DNA of 64,000 nucleotides. Source: Auanema rhodensis. Its lineage: Eukaryota > Nematoda > Chromadorea > Rhabditida > Rhabditidae. The notes beneath the pieces were generated by a model. It was not told the DNA's origin. It did not search any database and saw only the letters and a program-made list of their open reading frames with translations. The position numbers and the translations under genes are program-made. This document shows, in pieces, positions 35,947 through 50,200 of this stretch (its first letter is position 1; each line of letters begins with the position of its first letter). The stretch lies in assembly GCA_964057225.1 (NCBI GenBank), contig OZ059894.1, positions 13,588,131 through 13,652,130 of the forward strand, given 5' to 3'.

Positions 35947-36959
35947 ATCCGCTAAAATCTTCAACCCAAACTGGGAACAGCAACCTAGTCATCAAGCCAA
36001 TCCAGTCCATTGTTCGTTTGTGATTATGATAGTTATCGTTCCGCTCGACATTTACATGCAGTTCCAAGTACCGGCTTTTATTTCATTGAAATGCCCTCAG
36101 GTCAGTATGTACGCATCATATAAGATCAATTATTTATATATAATATATGAATGAAATATATTTATATAATATTATATAATACTTTTAATAGTATTTAAAA
36201 TAATTATTATAAATCTATATATAAGGATAATAACTGTTATCATTCATTTTTCATAGAAAAAACGAACATTTCATATATTCAGAGATATCTTTCTATCGTT
36301 TTCATTAATAGTCAGTGAAAGTACTGTTGTAAATATCCATTTAATTGACCAAAAAGAATTCGAGAAACATCATTTTCTTTATATAAAATTCATAAAAGAA
36401 AACTGTTGATTCGTTTTATGGATTAAGAAAGATTATGTATATTATATTTACCATTAACTATATACATATATATATAATTAATTAATTATATAATGTGTAC
36501 ATATCTATTTATTTGGAATTAGATATGAAAGATTTTTTATAAAATCTACAATCGATCGCTTTCCTCAACAGGTCATCTAAACTAAACCGTATATGTATAT
36601 ACTATAGTCATATATTAATATTTTACATATAATAAATAAAAGTTTTCGACCTAACTACTACATATCTCTCCGAAAATCTTTTACGATTGTCTTTGATTTT
36701 AAATAAAATTTGTTATAAATAAATCTTTTTATTGTATTTAAATAGTAATTTATATTTAAGTATAATATAGTTAACTATATTATTATAATATGAAATTTTA
36801 TATTTTATTATTCTAAAACGATTTAATTTTTCAGAATTTTATATAATGAACGTTTTAAGAGAAGGACTCCTTGATGGTAGTCATCTCTGTAGTTGGTCAC
36901 ATGGTCAAGTCCAGATCTTCCAGATAGAGGGAGAGAGACTGAAAGAGTTGATGATGTGA
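35947..36959 (+). pseudogene. Two exon-like blocks of an unrecognised, possibly frameshifted gene
   Basis: Block A (35947-36100) lies between a CATACAG acceptor and a CAG|GTCAGT donor. Its second half reads well as LFVCDYDSYRSARHLHAVP then STGFYFIEMPS and exits in phase 1. Block B (36835-36959), after TTTTTCAG, enters in phase 1 as EFYIMNVLREGLLDGSHLC and reaches TGA. The first half of block A is best read in another frame (AKIFNPNWEQQPSHQANP), so one frame shift is needed. Either the gene is decayed, the assembly has a 1-nt error, or block A starts later. The minus strand of block A is also open; I judge plus more likely because the junction phases agree. Confidence 0.35.
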
Positions 36960-38579
36960 ACGCCCTTATAAATATGAATAATATTTATCCAAAATCTATA
37001 CATATATGTTAGAGAAAACTAAATTTTCTAGGATAATAAGAACAAGAAAAGGGAGAAATTGTGATTTTCTTATATTGAAGTTAGAAATTATACTTTTGAC
37101 ATAGCATAGTACATACATATATACACAATTTTGTGGAATTTTAATTTAATTTCGAAATCTTCTTCTCAGGAATTATTTGAAACCTTTTGCTTCGTTTTTA
37201 AGTCAATTATTGTTTGATTGTCTCCGCTATTCTCATCAGATTATAGCTTGTCAATGTATCGTTTTCACTTTTACCGTTTTTTCCCAGTTTTTAAAGGATT
37301 TTCAAATACTATTGAATCGAGAAAAAGAAATATAAAAACTGGATGAACTAAAGAAAAAAAGATTAAATTTAAAAGGAAAATGAATGTTTCATAAAAATAA
37401 TAAAATATACTATACATACATGTATACATACATATTAACATATAAATTTATTGTATTTAATTATTTTGTGTTTAATTTTATTTGTAAAATTTATTATTTT
37501 TTTGGAATTTTATAAGAATATTGAAAATTAATTTATTTTTTATATGAGCACATCATAGTTGACAGTTAATTTGAAAAACACTTGAACGGATTGATATTTT
37601 TTTTACCAAAATGCCGCTTTTTGGTGTTAAAGGTGTGACCCTAATTTCACATTTTTGGTCAAACGAAATTTTAGCTTTTTTCTTAACAAATCACTTTTCT
37701 TTCTAGTTTCGAGAAAAAGAAAAAACAAACAAAGAGAAAACATTTATTGAGAAATAACATGAGCCTGCTTAATAATCACAATAGAAATTTGGACCTAGTA
37801 GATATAGTATACAGGAAAAAATGAAATTCTTATTTAAAAAAAAAAGAAAAAACAGATTTCGATAAAAAAAAAGATATTTTAGAAGAAAAAAAAAATTAAA
37901 AAAAAAAAAAAAAACAAAGTCCAATTATGATTATAAACTATGCGTATACTCATACATGTATGTGTTTATAATCAAATTTTAATCATATATAGATAGATAA
38001 ATAGATATTTAAATTTTATAATATATTATAAATTTGTTTAAAAGAAAAAACATGAAAGATAAGGGAAAAAAAGATAAAAAAAACAATTATATATAGAATA
38101 TATTCAATTAAGAAGATCTTATGCAGATATCGGATTAATAAGAGATATGTTCAATCTGAAAAGCCTAACCTTTCACACAGAATTTGAAAGAATTTTGTGA
38201 AAAAGAACAGCCTAGTTTCAAAAAAAAGTAACTATAAAAAAATCTTTTGTTATAATACATTAATTAAAAAATTCGTATTACTTATATATATATATATTAT
38301 TTTATAAAAATTAAAAACATTTGTGAAAGACAAATTGAACCAAAAAAGAAAGAAAATAAAACTAATTTTCTGTTCTTTTTTTTGTTTTAATAGAGAAGGC
38401 GTTCCATTTGGATAGGTGAATGAAAGAAAAAAAAACAAAATAGTAACAATCAGATGTGAAAGAATAATTTTAAGAAAAACAATTGGGTTCTTCAATTAGG
38501 ATATAGATAATTAATTCTTCTATTTAATTATTTATATTATATTTTCTTTAAAATCTTAAGTCACAGACATGTATGTTTA
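36960..38579. other. AT-rich intergenic, no gene seen
   Basis: Between the orphan exon blocks and the 3' end of the potassium channel gene. Long A runs at 37850-37915; no supported gene or RNA. Confidence 0.55.
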
Positions 38580-39918
38580 TTAGCTCATTCCTTGATTAAC
38601 CATATCCATATTCTCATCTGGTTGGATTGATTTACAGTATTGGAATAAGATTTTTTGATAATATTCTCGTGGAGTTAATGTTCGTGCAGTGGAACATCTG
38701 AAAAAACAAAAGTATATTTTGTTAGTTTAGTTTATTAAATCAATGACTATAACGATAGAAAGTTATTAACTACTCTACCTGCTTGTATTCAAATCTAAGC
38801 TTTCCATACTTGCCAATACTCTATCTGATGCGAATGATAACGTTCGAGGATGTTCAATCCACTGAAATATTCAAGTTTAACTATTATTTTCTTTTTATTT
38901 ATTTCAAATATTAACCTTAAAATAATAGATATCAGGAGGAACATACGGTCGACCTCCTATCCAGTTCAAATCTGGTTGTCGTCCATTTATCAGACAATCA
39001 AGTAAATATTCCTTAAATTGTTTTTTTTTTAATTTTATTTTTATAAGCTTAACATACTTCTGGTAATTGAGCCAATTTATTCAATTGTTCAGGTGTTAAC
39101 CCATAATTTTTCTGTAGAAAAGCTACATAACCAAATACTTCTCCAAGATGTACGACCTATAATATATTTATGATTATTAAATATAAATTGGAATTATATA
39201 TAATACTTTTCCACCAATTGTCATGAATGATCTTCCAAGACTTCTACCATAGAAATGAATATCTCGAATATATTCTGAACCAACTAAATCGATGCACATA
39301 GTTGTTATAATTAATCCAAGAATTATATATGCCAATGTTGCTGGGAAAAAGTCCACATTTAATGGAACAATATCACCAAATCCTATAAAAAGATAAATTA
39401 TATATTTGTGTTTATTTTTTATTTGAATTACCTATTGTGGTAACAGTTACAAAACAAAAATAGAATGCATCGAAAAAGGTCCACGATTCCCAATACCGTA
39501 TTAAATAAGCTCCACCCGCTACGTATCCTGAAATTTATGAATTCAACATTTTTTTCTTTTTTTATTCTTGTATTTGTTAAAATTTTGTAATTATTTGATT
39601 ATCATACACTTACACGCTCTATTCTGCACATGCACATTACGTGAACTTTTACGTATATTTACGTGAAAGTTCACGTAATTTCAAAATACACCAATTGTTT
39701 CCCTTGACATAGGAGGTGTTAGATTTTTATGAATCATTGTCTGGATTAAGATATATTTCGACATTGAAGCCATTCAATATATTTGCATCTTGTTTTACAT
39801 TCAAACACAAGTCACGGCTTTTCTCTGATTTTGATATCCCTCGAGTATGACATTGCAATGCAAAGTACCATGTAGTGGAAAAATATTCTTCCACACATAT
39901 CGACCTCTTGAAAGCTTC

Positions 39919-39987
<69 letters not shown>

Positions 39988-42900
39988 CTCTCTTCCTTAC
40001 TTTCTATCTTTACAATAAAATTTTAAAAAATGAATGCAAAACATACCTAACATAATGACAAGAATAAAAACAACTGAAACACGACGTTCATGGTGAGGAG
40101 GTTCTATATCAACCTCTTCGGCCTGCGCTCTTGTGTCTTCACTGTGTGAAGCGCCGTCACTATTTTGAGTATGAATTTCTGATATGTCTATAACAATATG
40201 TTTATTACAAAACAATATAATAATATAGTAAACAAACCTTCAAAAGTTCCAGCGTCAGAGATGTTGTCACGTTGTTGCCGTTTCAATCGCTTCTTACTAT
40301 TGTACAATCGTTGTTGTCTTTGTAAAAGTTCTATTGTTGGCATCTAAAAAATAAAAAAATATTTGATTTAAATCATTTTTTTGGTTTTACAATTGTTTTT
40401 CTTGGTCGTCGTTTAAATCGGCAACATAGACACTTAATGCATTTCCAACATTGGGCATAACAGCTATCCATGAAATTCCGATAAGTGTTATGTACCCAGA
40501 TTATTCCACCTAAATATACATATAAGTTACAATTCAAATTATATTATTTATATTTACCTGATAAGAATCGTCCCATATCAGCTATAGTAACGAGAATCAG
40601 TGGAATACCGAATAAGGCGTAGAATATAATAGCAATACGGCCAGCATTTGTACGAGGAACAATATGACCATAACCTATAATACCATGCATAGTTTCAATA
40701 GGAACTGTATAATATTTTTTTTAAATTATATATTATATGATATAAACTATATATAAATAAAGTTTTCCCTCGTAGTACTCAAACTATACTTTTTCATTGG
40801 AATATTGCACTTGGAGAGCTTTGATTCCCTTTATGTATATGGCATATTCAGAGACTAATATCAAAAGCTTATAAAAGAAATATAATGAAGCTTTTTCGTC
40901 AACTTTCTATTCATCCTTTTTGCGTTATATAGGAAACATAAGATGACCAAGATTTCTGACGGCGATCAGGACACTTTGATGGACTTTTCGAAAAGCTGAG
41001 ATGTACCCATGGGATACGGATAGTCTACAGCATAATGAGAGCTTTTTGAAAAAAAGGAAAGAAAGTACTAAAATATTTGAAACATTGTTGACAAATATAT
41101 AAAATATGGATGAATAAACAAATAAAATGAAAATTATCACATTGAGAAATAACTAAAATCATTGAAAAAACTCTTACCAATTGTTGTAATGGCTGTCCAG
41201 GAGAAGAAAATGGATGATTCAAATGACCATTTAAAAGGTCCTGTACCCGTTATAACATCATCCGGAGTCATGTAATTACGTGTATAATCAACAAACACAT
41301 CTCGAATAATCGAGTTCATTCTATAAAATATTATAAATTATAATAAATAAATAAATATTTGCTTCAATACCCTCGATGTGCTGTATCTTCCCAAACGTGA
41401 AAAGGAGTTCCATTACCATGCATTAGCCATAATTGGTCAATGATTCCTTTTTTAATTCGTTGTACACGATGTGCAGTTTCATTACGTAACTGTTCTTCGA
41501 ACGGTTTTTCATACTTAATGTTTTAGTTATATTAAGTATTTTATAAATTTTATATTAAATGTCAACTTTTTATAAAATTAAAAAATATATGAAATTGAAA
41601 AATTTTTCAACTGAAATTACAAAATAGATTTAATTTGATGATTTTTAAATAGATTTTCTTTAATTTAATATAGATGCTTACATGATAAAATATAGTTGCC
41701 CCTAGAAGGGTATATGCGGCAGAAAGGATAACCAAACCAACGTGTGGGAGAGCTATCCTCAGGTTCTGAAATACGATTTTTGTGAATTTTCACCTTTTAA
41801 TAATTAAATTATTTGTCAGATTGTTTCTAACATGATTAGTATTTTTATTTAATTTATGTATTTTTTTTAAATTTATTAATCCAATCTATTTATAAATAAA
41901 CTATGTTTCCAATCTTTTTATAGGATGTTCGGCTTTTTTTTTCTAATTTTTTTATTGCTTACAAACAAAATAAAGAAATGTGGTGCTGAGTTGGACAGAA
42001 AATTCAGTGGATACTGGCCAACCCCTCGGGCCAAAAGCCCGTCGGTTGCTCCTCACTTGAAAATTCCCTCGAGGAGGTCAACAGACTCATCATTCATACG
42101 ACCACCGAGACGCCGTATCGAACAATTTTCATACTTAGAGAGAAGAGAGATGTATATATCTATAAGATTATAAGAATCTCAGATATGAAATCAAAATTAT
42201 CGTCAAAGTAAAGAAAAGAAAAAGATAATTATCACTCAAATGCTTGATTGTAACTCTTTTTTTTTTTTTTGAAAACAAATGTCAAGCAAACAATTTCAGA
42301 TTACTGTAGCTTCGCACTGATCATTAGCAATATTTCTTTTTTTTTTCGTTTAATTATTCACATTGAATATGTTAGAAAAAGAATAAATAGAAATGATTCT
42401 CACCCTTTTCCATCTGGATTTTCGTTGATTTAGTTTGTTTTCTTGCTCATCTTCTACATGATCCAATCCTTCTTCTCCATCTGCTGCTCCGATACCGCTT
42501 CCACCGCCGTTACCATACAGAGTCAACCGCTCCGCACTAAATCAAAGCAACTTTTTATTAAGTTTGTTTAAAAAAAAAAGAAAAAAAATTATATTTTTGA
42601 TTATTTCTGGTATTTTTAATTTCATAAAATATAATTATTTTATGAAAATTCAAAAAAAATGTGTGAAGATTATGATTATATTATTATATTATTTATGTAT
42701 TTATAGTATATTGTTGAAGAAATATATTTGATAAATCTGAAATATTAAATTATAATATATAAACTATTATTATAAAAATAGAAAAACTTAATAAGTTTCA
42801 TTATCTACAATTTTATTTGAGATACGTATAGTACATAGCTTACATGGCTGGCTGATCTGCGGAGTTTTTCCGTGTTTCGGTCAGAATGATAGTCTAATCA

Positions 42901-44201
42901 AGTGTGGTCAATAGAATTATAAAAGAAAAAATATTTTCTGAGACCCGACTAGGGTGATTTGAATGACATAGGTGACTACAATGTGTTCCGTTCTATCCAA
43001 TGTTTGTCTCCTCCTCTACTTCTTCTTAACATACAGCGGTTTTAAAAATGACACCAAATAAGGAAAAATGATGGGAATGGAGAAAAAGAGAACGAGAGAT
43101 AGAGGAAGATAGAGATAGATAGACTATTTGAGGTAAAAGGAAAGAATATAAATTTAGAGAAAATACATGACGGCACACTCGAAAGCAGTTAATCCTTAAG
43201 ACAAAGCCGAGAAAAGAATGAAAAGGAGGCCCTATCGATAAGCCGACTCCTTCTCTCTTTTGGTTGAACCGATGCAACTCAGTCTAGAAGTCTGACATCT
43301 TGTAATGGCTATATTTGCCTTTTTTCAGACAACAAATGGCTTTTTGTTCAAAAAGATTTCTCAAATCGCCACTTTACTCTGTTTCATTTTCACATAGAGA
43401 ATTGAAGATATAGAGATAACATTTAAAAATTAAAAAAAAAGATTTTGTAAGAACACAAATAATTATTAGACAAAGAAGAATCTACTTATTAAAAGAAAAA
43501 AGATGAGGATATGAGAATGAGGTTTGTCTATTTCGATGATTCGGCTGGGTGTTCGATGAAAAACAATTTCAAGCTTAAGCTTGGTATACCAACGAAACAT
43601 TCAGTGTTGACGGATGAGATTTTCAATGAAATCTATGAATTTCAGAATATTGTAACGGGCTAAGAGAAGTTAGATTGAAAATCTTTTTTTTTTAAGTACG
43701 TGCCTCTCCTTCCATCTCATCGTCCAAAACTTTTTCATCAAAAATTCATAAAGTATGGCTTATATTTAATTCAACAGTACAATCCATGTTAAAAATTCCG
43801 TGTCACATGTTCTCCAACCTGACGTAGTATTACTTGCTAATTCCTATTACTTCAAGTAAAAGTTAATCAGACGGTTTTGTCTTATATATATTTACCAGTT
43901 GTTAAAGATGAAATGAAAAATAGTCTTGTTCATGTTTCTCTAGATCTCACTTTTCCCATCCTTTTCTCATCCTTTGGTTTCAAACGTTTTCAGTTCGTTG
44001 AAAAATTGGAAGAGTTAGTTGGGAACTAGGAAAAGAAGAAAATCAGAAAGATAGTTGAAGTAAGGGAGTTTAAGGCATAAGTCTTATGAAAAGAATATTC
44101 GAATTTATGAGGGTTCCAGAGAAACATAGCACCCAAATAGAGGGATTACAGCATTAGACCTCACATCGAGCAATACAACGGTTCAATCTCTCCTTTTTCT
44201 C

Positions 44202-44241
<40 letters not shown>

Positions 44242-47200
44242 ATCTATGTCTCCCTCTTCTTCTATCATTCCTTTGGCTGGTTTTCGTTTCTCTTTATCTA
44301 TCCTTTGCTCTCATGTATGTCTACTTTAACTTTTTCTTCTAGAAATAAACTGAGGAATGAGAGAAACTGAAGAGTTATAGAGAAAAAGAGGGTGAGCCTT
44401 GTTTGGCAACTTGTCAAGGTCACTCACCATGTCCCCAGGGCCGTCGATTTTTCGTCATCGCTTCACACATACGCATATACCCGACCAGCATGAGCGCAAT
44501 GGAGCTGAGAGCCCACATACCCACACACTCTTCATACTCTTCAGACTACTCGAGAAGACTATTTATCCTAATATGGATAGAGAACAGCTGAATCATATGC
44601 TGTTGCGTTGAATATGAACAGTGAAAAATTGGAAAAGCTTGTTCTCCGTTGACAATGAATCTTTAGATGAACACTTCAAATAACAATATTTGCATCTCTG
44701 CGTGTAATGGTCAGCGTTTCTGGCCACTTTGTAGAATTCTTGATCACCACTCTTTCCCCTAGCCTCCTCAAGAAAGTGATTATTCGCAAGATTTTATTCA
44801 ACTTCATCGGCTTTTTTACGAAGTTCTGTGATGAACTGGTCATCTCTTATGCCGGTGATTGGGCCTGCAGGGTTTCACTGCTTACCAGATGGTTGCTTCT
44901 ATGATCCGAGAAAGTGCCGACATCAACCGGAAAAAGTTGTCAACATCCAATGGACTCTGTTGTGAAGTGAAGCTTACGACCATCTGCGAGCTACTGTGCC
45001 ATAATAGAAGTTACTTAAGTCCCTATTCTGATTATCGGCCAGATTAATTGATTATATCTCTGATTTTTTCAAATCTCAAGATCATGCGATGTTCTGAGAT
45101 TACAGCATGGTATTCAAAGCCACTCTCTGAGAGCAAATGGTCTACAAACGACATCATAAACATCAAACAACTTCTGCTCCAACTCATATTGTGTACTATG
45201 TCATTTGGTCAGCAATATAAACTCTTCAAGTATAAAGAAAGTATAGAAAAGAGAAAGAAGAAGAAGAAGAAGAAGAGGCTGATGATAAAAGAAGAAAAAT
45301 CTTTTAAAAGATTTCAGTGAGAATAAGAGAGAAATTAAAAGAGAAAAGGAGAAAATAAGATGAGAGATACAATAATGACGTGAATAGAAAATCATAAAAG
45401 ATTATAAGGTTGTATCCCTTGACAGATAATAATAAATGTAATATTATGATCAGCTTTTCAACTAAATTTATCAGAGTAAGCTATAAACTATGTCTAATTT
45501 CAAATATATTCGGGTTCATTGTTAAATAAAAAGGAAGACACCAGTCTAAACAAGTATAGTTTGTTAGAATCTTCTTTTCAAAAGAAAGTTTTCTATGATT
45601 CCTTCAAGTAATTGATGTGTTCTCTGTCTTGTTCAGATCTTTTACTTCTAATCCAGAGAATGAAAGATTGATAGTTTATGTAAAAAAAAGTAATTTAAAA
45701 GACTGATATAAACAGATTTATGAATATGCATATGTATTCTTTATATACTATTTTCAAACATAATGTTTGATATAGTTAAAGGTTAACAACATCAAATTTA
45801 ATTTTATGATACATTAAATAAGATTATTTGCTTCTAGAATTATCTTGAACTCATTAATCCTATCTGATTACACTCAATTTTTTCATAAAAAGCAACCGTT
45901 CATTACGGCTCTCAGAATTAAAATAATGAAAAGATTTCACGTGTTTTACGTGAACTATTCATTTATTTCAAGAGTTGAAAAACCATTTGTCGTATTTCTT
46001 GTTAAAATAAGTTCAAAGAAAAGACTAACAGATTTGTGCCAAGACTAGAGTTTGAGAGTTCAAAGAGAGTAATACAGAATGGGAAGAGAGAAAGAGAAGA
46101 AGAGAGAGAGAAATAGTTGAAGAAAGGATCATAGAGGGAGAGAGATAACAAAAAATTCAAATTAAGATGTCAAAATCCATTGCTACAATGGAGCACTTAT
46201 GGTATGTTGTCGATAGATAACTCAATAAAATATAAAATCCAATAGATTCTGACATCATAAATTTGCAAAATTTTCTTTTTAAATTTCTATAAGTATATAC
46301 TATAGATGTATGTATATAAAGATATGATAATCTGATTTAATCATTAATTATTTCATATGTCCTATGTCCCTCATTTCGAATTTTTTGTCTTTTTTAGTGC
46401 TTCGAAAACATTATTGAAACATACTTATGAGCTGTGAAGACTGAAAGTCATCTAACATGTGGGCTATGTTTTAAAAAAATGTTCAAGAATTTTAAGATAA
46501 ATGACCTAATATGGCTTTCATTTTGGTCAAAAAGGACATTGACGACGCTTGGTGAACGTTTACGATTTATCTTTAGCTTTTTTGAAATAAAAAGACATGA
46601 AGACGTTGACTATGTTTGATTTTGAAAGCTTTGAAAGTTCAAAAGAAAAGAACAAGTTGTATGTTTGTTTGAATACCTATGAAGCATTCATAAAAAATAT
46701 AATTATATTGATTAGCACATATTTAACTTACGATAAACGATGGCCATATTCAGAAGCTAGAACATCCGGCAATAAACCATGAATATTCATTTTTTGTATT
46801 GGCTTTTACTAATAAGAGAGAACTCAACAAAATATATTTTGAGAAGAATATATAGCAAAGTCGAATACAAATAATTAGCAACTTCTGATATATGCTGTCG
46901 ATGTCGTTAGTAGAATCTTCTGTGTACTTGTCAGGTTTATAAAGTATTCGACCTCGACATAGCTATGTAGCATAATGCTGAAGATTGATAGCAAGAATTC
47001 CGAAAATTAGGCTTGTGATGTCCTCGAATCTGAGTCGATTAGATAGAATAAGCTAGTAGAAAAGCTTCATCGAGTGACTTCTAATCTGTTTTTAAGGCAA
47101 GAGAAAAAAAAATTTTCAGCTCACTGTGTCGTCGTGGTCGTGGCCTTCGTTTAAGCTTATGAAGAATATGCGATGTCTCTATGTAATTTTACATAGTATA

Positions 47201-50200
47201 TATCTCTTATATCATCAATGTCGTCATCATCGCCTTCTTTATTACTTCTCTAAGAATCTGTTTAATACATCAAATTTCTGTGAAAAGGTTTACAAATTCG
47301 ACAAAGATCAGAACATAATTTACTTTTTTCTGACTTCTATATATGGATGTCGACGTGAATCTGGATAAAAGAAAATTTGAAAAGACAATTGCTTTTGCTT
47401 TCTTGGCGCACTTAGATATACATATGAAGAGTTCAATTCAATGTTCTCATGTTCAGAACAATGAATTCTGAATGTTATACATATGAATGAATACATTGAA
47501 GAGACAAAATCGAGATTGAAGAAATCTCAAAGTTATAAACTTTCTCTATCTCTCAAGTCATTCGACCATATTTCAATATTATAATTTAAAATATTTTTAT
47601 TTTAACTCTATGTATATGCATGAATGGATATATTACTATAAAGATTATAATTTTTATTTAAGTTTGTTGAGATGAACTTTCATTAACAAAGAAGATATTC
47701 CATAATAAAAAAATATTTATGTTTAGTAACTTCAATTAACCCCAACTTAATAAAAATTAGACCGTTATGGCGAGAAATAGAAGAAGACTAGAGGAGATGA
47801 ACATGAAGACGAAGAAGTCATATCGGAGTAAACAATCATCACCAGGCTCACACATCCACAGAGCTATCTATCCATCTATTCAACTACATACACTGGCAGC
47901 CATAATGATGGACAGAAGATTTTGACATGAATCTCTACTTCTTCTCTCTTTCTCTCTTTCTCTTTCTCTCTATCTTTCCTATTACATCTCCGATGTTCTC
48001 ATGACTCCTGTTCTTATTCTTTTTCATTTCCATTCCTATTTTCTCTATCAACTATTCTCCATTTCTTTCTCGTTTTAACTTACTTATTCTTGGGATCATT
48101 AGCGTTGTTTAAAACTTTTCCGAGAGAGTAGGAAAGATTACATTAAACTGCAGAAGATCAGTACTTCTCTTACAAGGCGTATGTCTTCGTCAGAACAATA
48201 TAGACATATTAACCCCTACGTATCGTAAACGGCATTATATAGTTTTACCATGTAACTTCTAGTTAAGCCCAAAGTATTGCTAGAATGTCAAATACTGCAT
48301 GAGAGTTTATCATATACATCTACTAATAGGACGACATACAACACTTTCATGTTAACTCCACATTAACGTTTTATATTATTATAAAGAAAGTTTAGATGAC
48401 GTTTAGAAAACGAAAATTTCAAAATATATTTGTGGAAATGCCGAATAAGAAGTTGAGTTAAGTCTTAACGAGATCTTCAAATGCGACAACTAAGTGTGAA
48501 ATCATGAGCTTATGATTGACATGTAGTCTTATCGGTTAGGTTCATCAAAAACCTTAATCATATGATATTTCAAATATGAATAGATTTTTTCGTATTCGTT
48601 CTATGACGCTTTACAAATGTTTTCCAAAAATATATTTTTTAAATAATAAAATTGAAAAAACAGATGAAAGCTCGACTTGCTACTTATCTCGATCTCAAAG
48701 CATTTGCTTTCAACCATTTCTCTCTTACTCACATCGAAAGAAGCTCGACTTCGAGCATTGCAAGCTTGTCAGATATTTTAGTCGGTAAGCATAAAAAGGA
48801 GTTGGAATCATAAATTCAAAATCCAACAATTAATGTCTTAATATGGCCAATATGATGATTCTAAGATGTCTGGAAAATAGCTTTAAAAGCCAAATAATCG
48901 GATGATGTATTTTCAATGGCATCGATGATTAGTAGCCTCTTAAGCATCTCTCTTGAAAAATTAAACGATGAAGCTTGCCCTTCCGCAAACTGCCGGATTT
49001 ACAATTGAAGGAGAAGAAAAAAATGGAAATTCATAAAGTAAATTAAAGCACCACAGCATATAGCATAGTGATTCAAATAAAAAATATTGAGAGATTTTTA
49101 TATGGAAAAAAGAAAAAGGAGAAGTGGATGAACGGAAAAGTCTAAAAAAAGGATAAAAAAAGTTAATTGAATATCTGCTTTTGTAGATGATTTTGGAACA
49201 TCAACGTCATTTAAAGCTTTTAAAGCAAAAGATGTATAAATCAAAAAGAAAAAAAACTTATATTTTAGAGAAATGGAAACATTTACATGTAATTTGACGA
49301 CAGGAAGCTTCTAGGTTTTGGTGAAAGATATATCAATTAGTCGTATGCGCAAGACATTTCAGAATAGTAGTCAAATCTTTCAACTATACAGCAAAAAAAA
49401 AATTTTTTTTGTTCTTTTCAAATAGAATATTATAAGCTATGCAATAAACATTGTTAATTTAATAAAATAATATATTTTTTCCGTTTTAATAGAAAATGTA
49501 TTTATTTTAAAATATAAATATATTCATATATGTATATATTTAATAAGACAATTATCATTTCCAGAAGGGTAACAAAGAATAACAAAAATGTTGTTTGTTT
49601 GTTTTAATATCACTAAATTATTGTCTATTATAAATATATTTTAATATATAGTTATATATAGTTATATATATATATTTTTAAATATTCTATATTTTTCGTT
49701 ATCGCTCATCACTTTATCTTAATTGCGTTTTACGTAATAATGGCAACATTTTGTAAGCTACATATTACTAAAGATATGACTATCTAACCTTAATTCCTCT
49801 ATATCTTTGAGGTTATGAAGTGAGGGAGGCGAGCTGGGTGGCCCGACACTACCACCCGGACTGGATGCCCGATGTTGCATGTAGAGCGGATTCAGCATGA
49901 CTGTTTTTAGCTAATTCACGTGTAGTCTCACGTGATCATCAGCATATGCTGAGAAAGATTTAGAAATTAATAGAATATGTGTGAATATGAGCGGAATAGC
50001 AATGTTATCTCGATTAGTAGTAGTTATCAAGCGTACTAGTAGCATGCTCGACGGAAGTCTTCTGGTAACGGTAAGTGAAGATCACGTCATTCACGTTGGG
50101 AAATCACGCGAGGATAGACGGACTGATATAAGGGTGGTAAACAGACTAGTAAGGAACTATGAAGCTTGTCGATTTGTGAATATCCAGAAGTAGCCGAATG

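Noticed and set aside
40935-41040. GC-richer block in the channel intron between pore-1 exons
   Set aside because: No continuous frame compatible with phase 1 on both sides; the exons on either side join cleanly without it.
47986-48002. Five-codon ATG exon (MRTSE) with GTAATA donor in phase 2 on the minus strand
   Set aside because: Fits the channel phase but is too short and its donor too weak to separate from chance.
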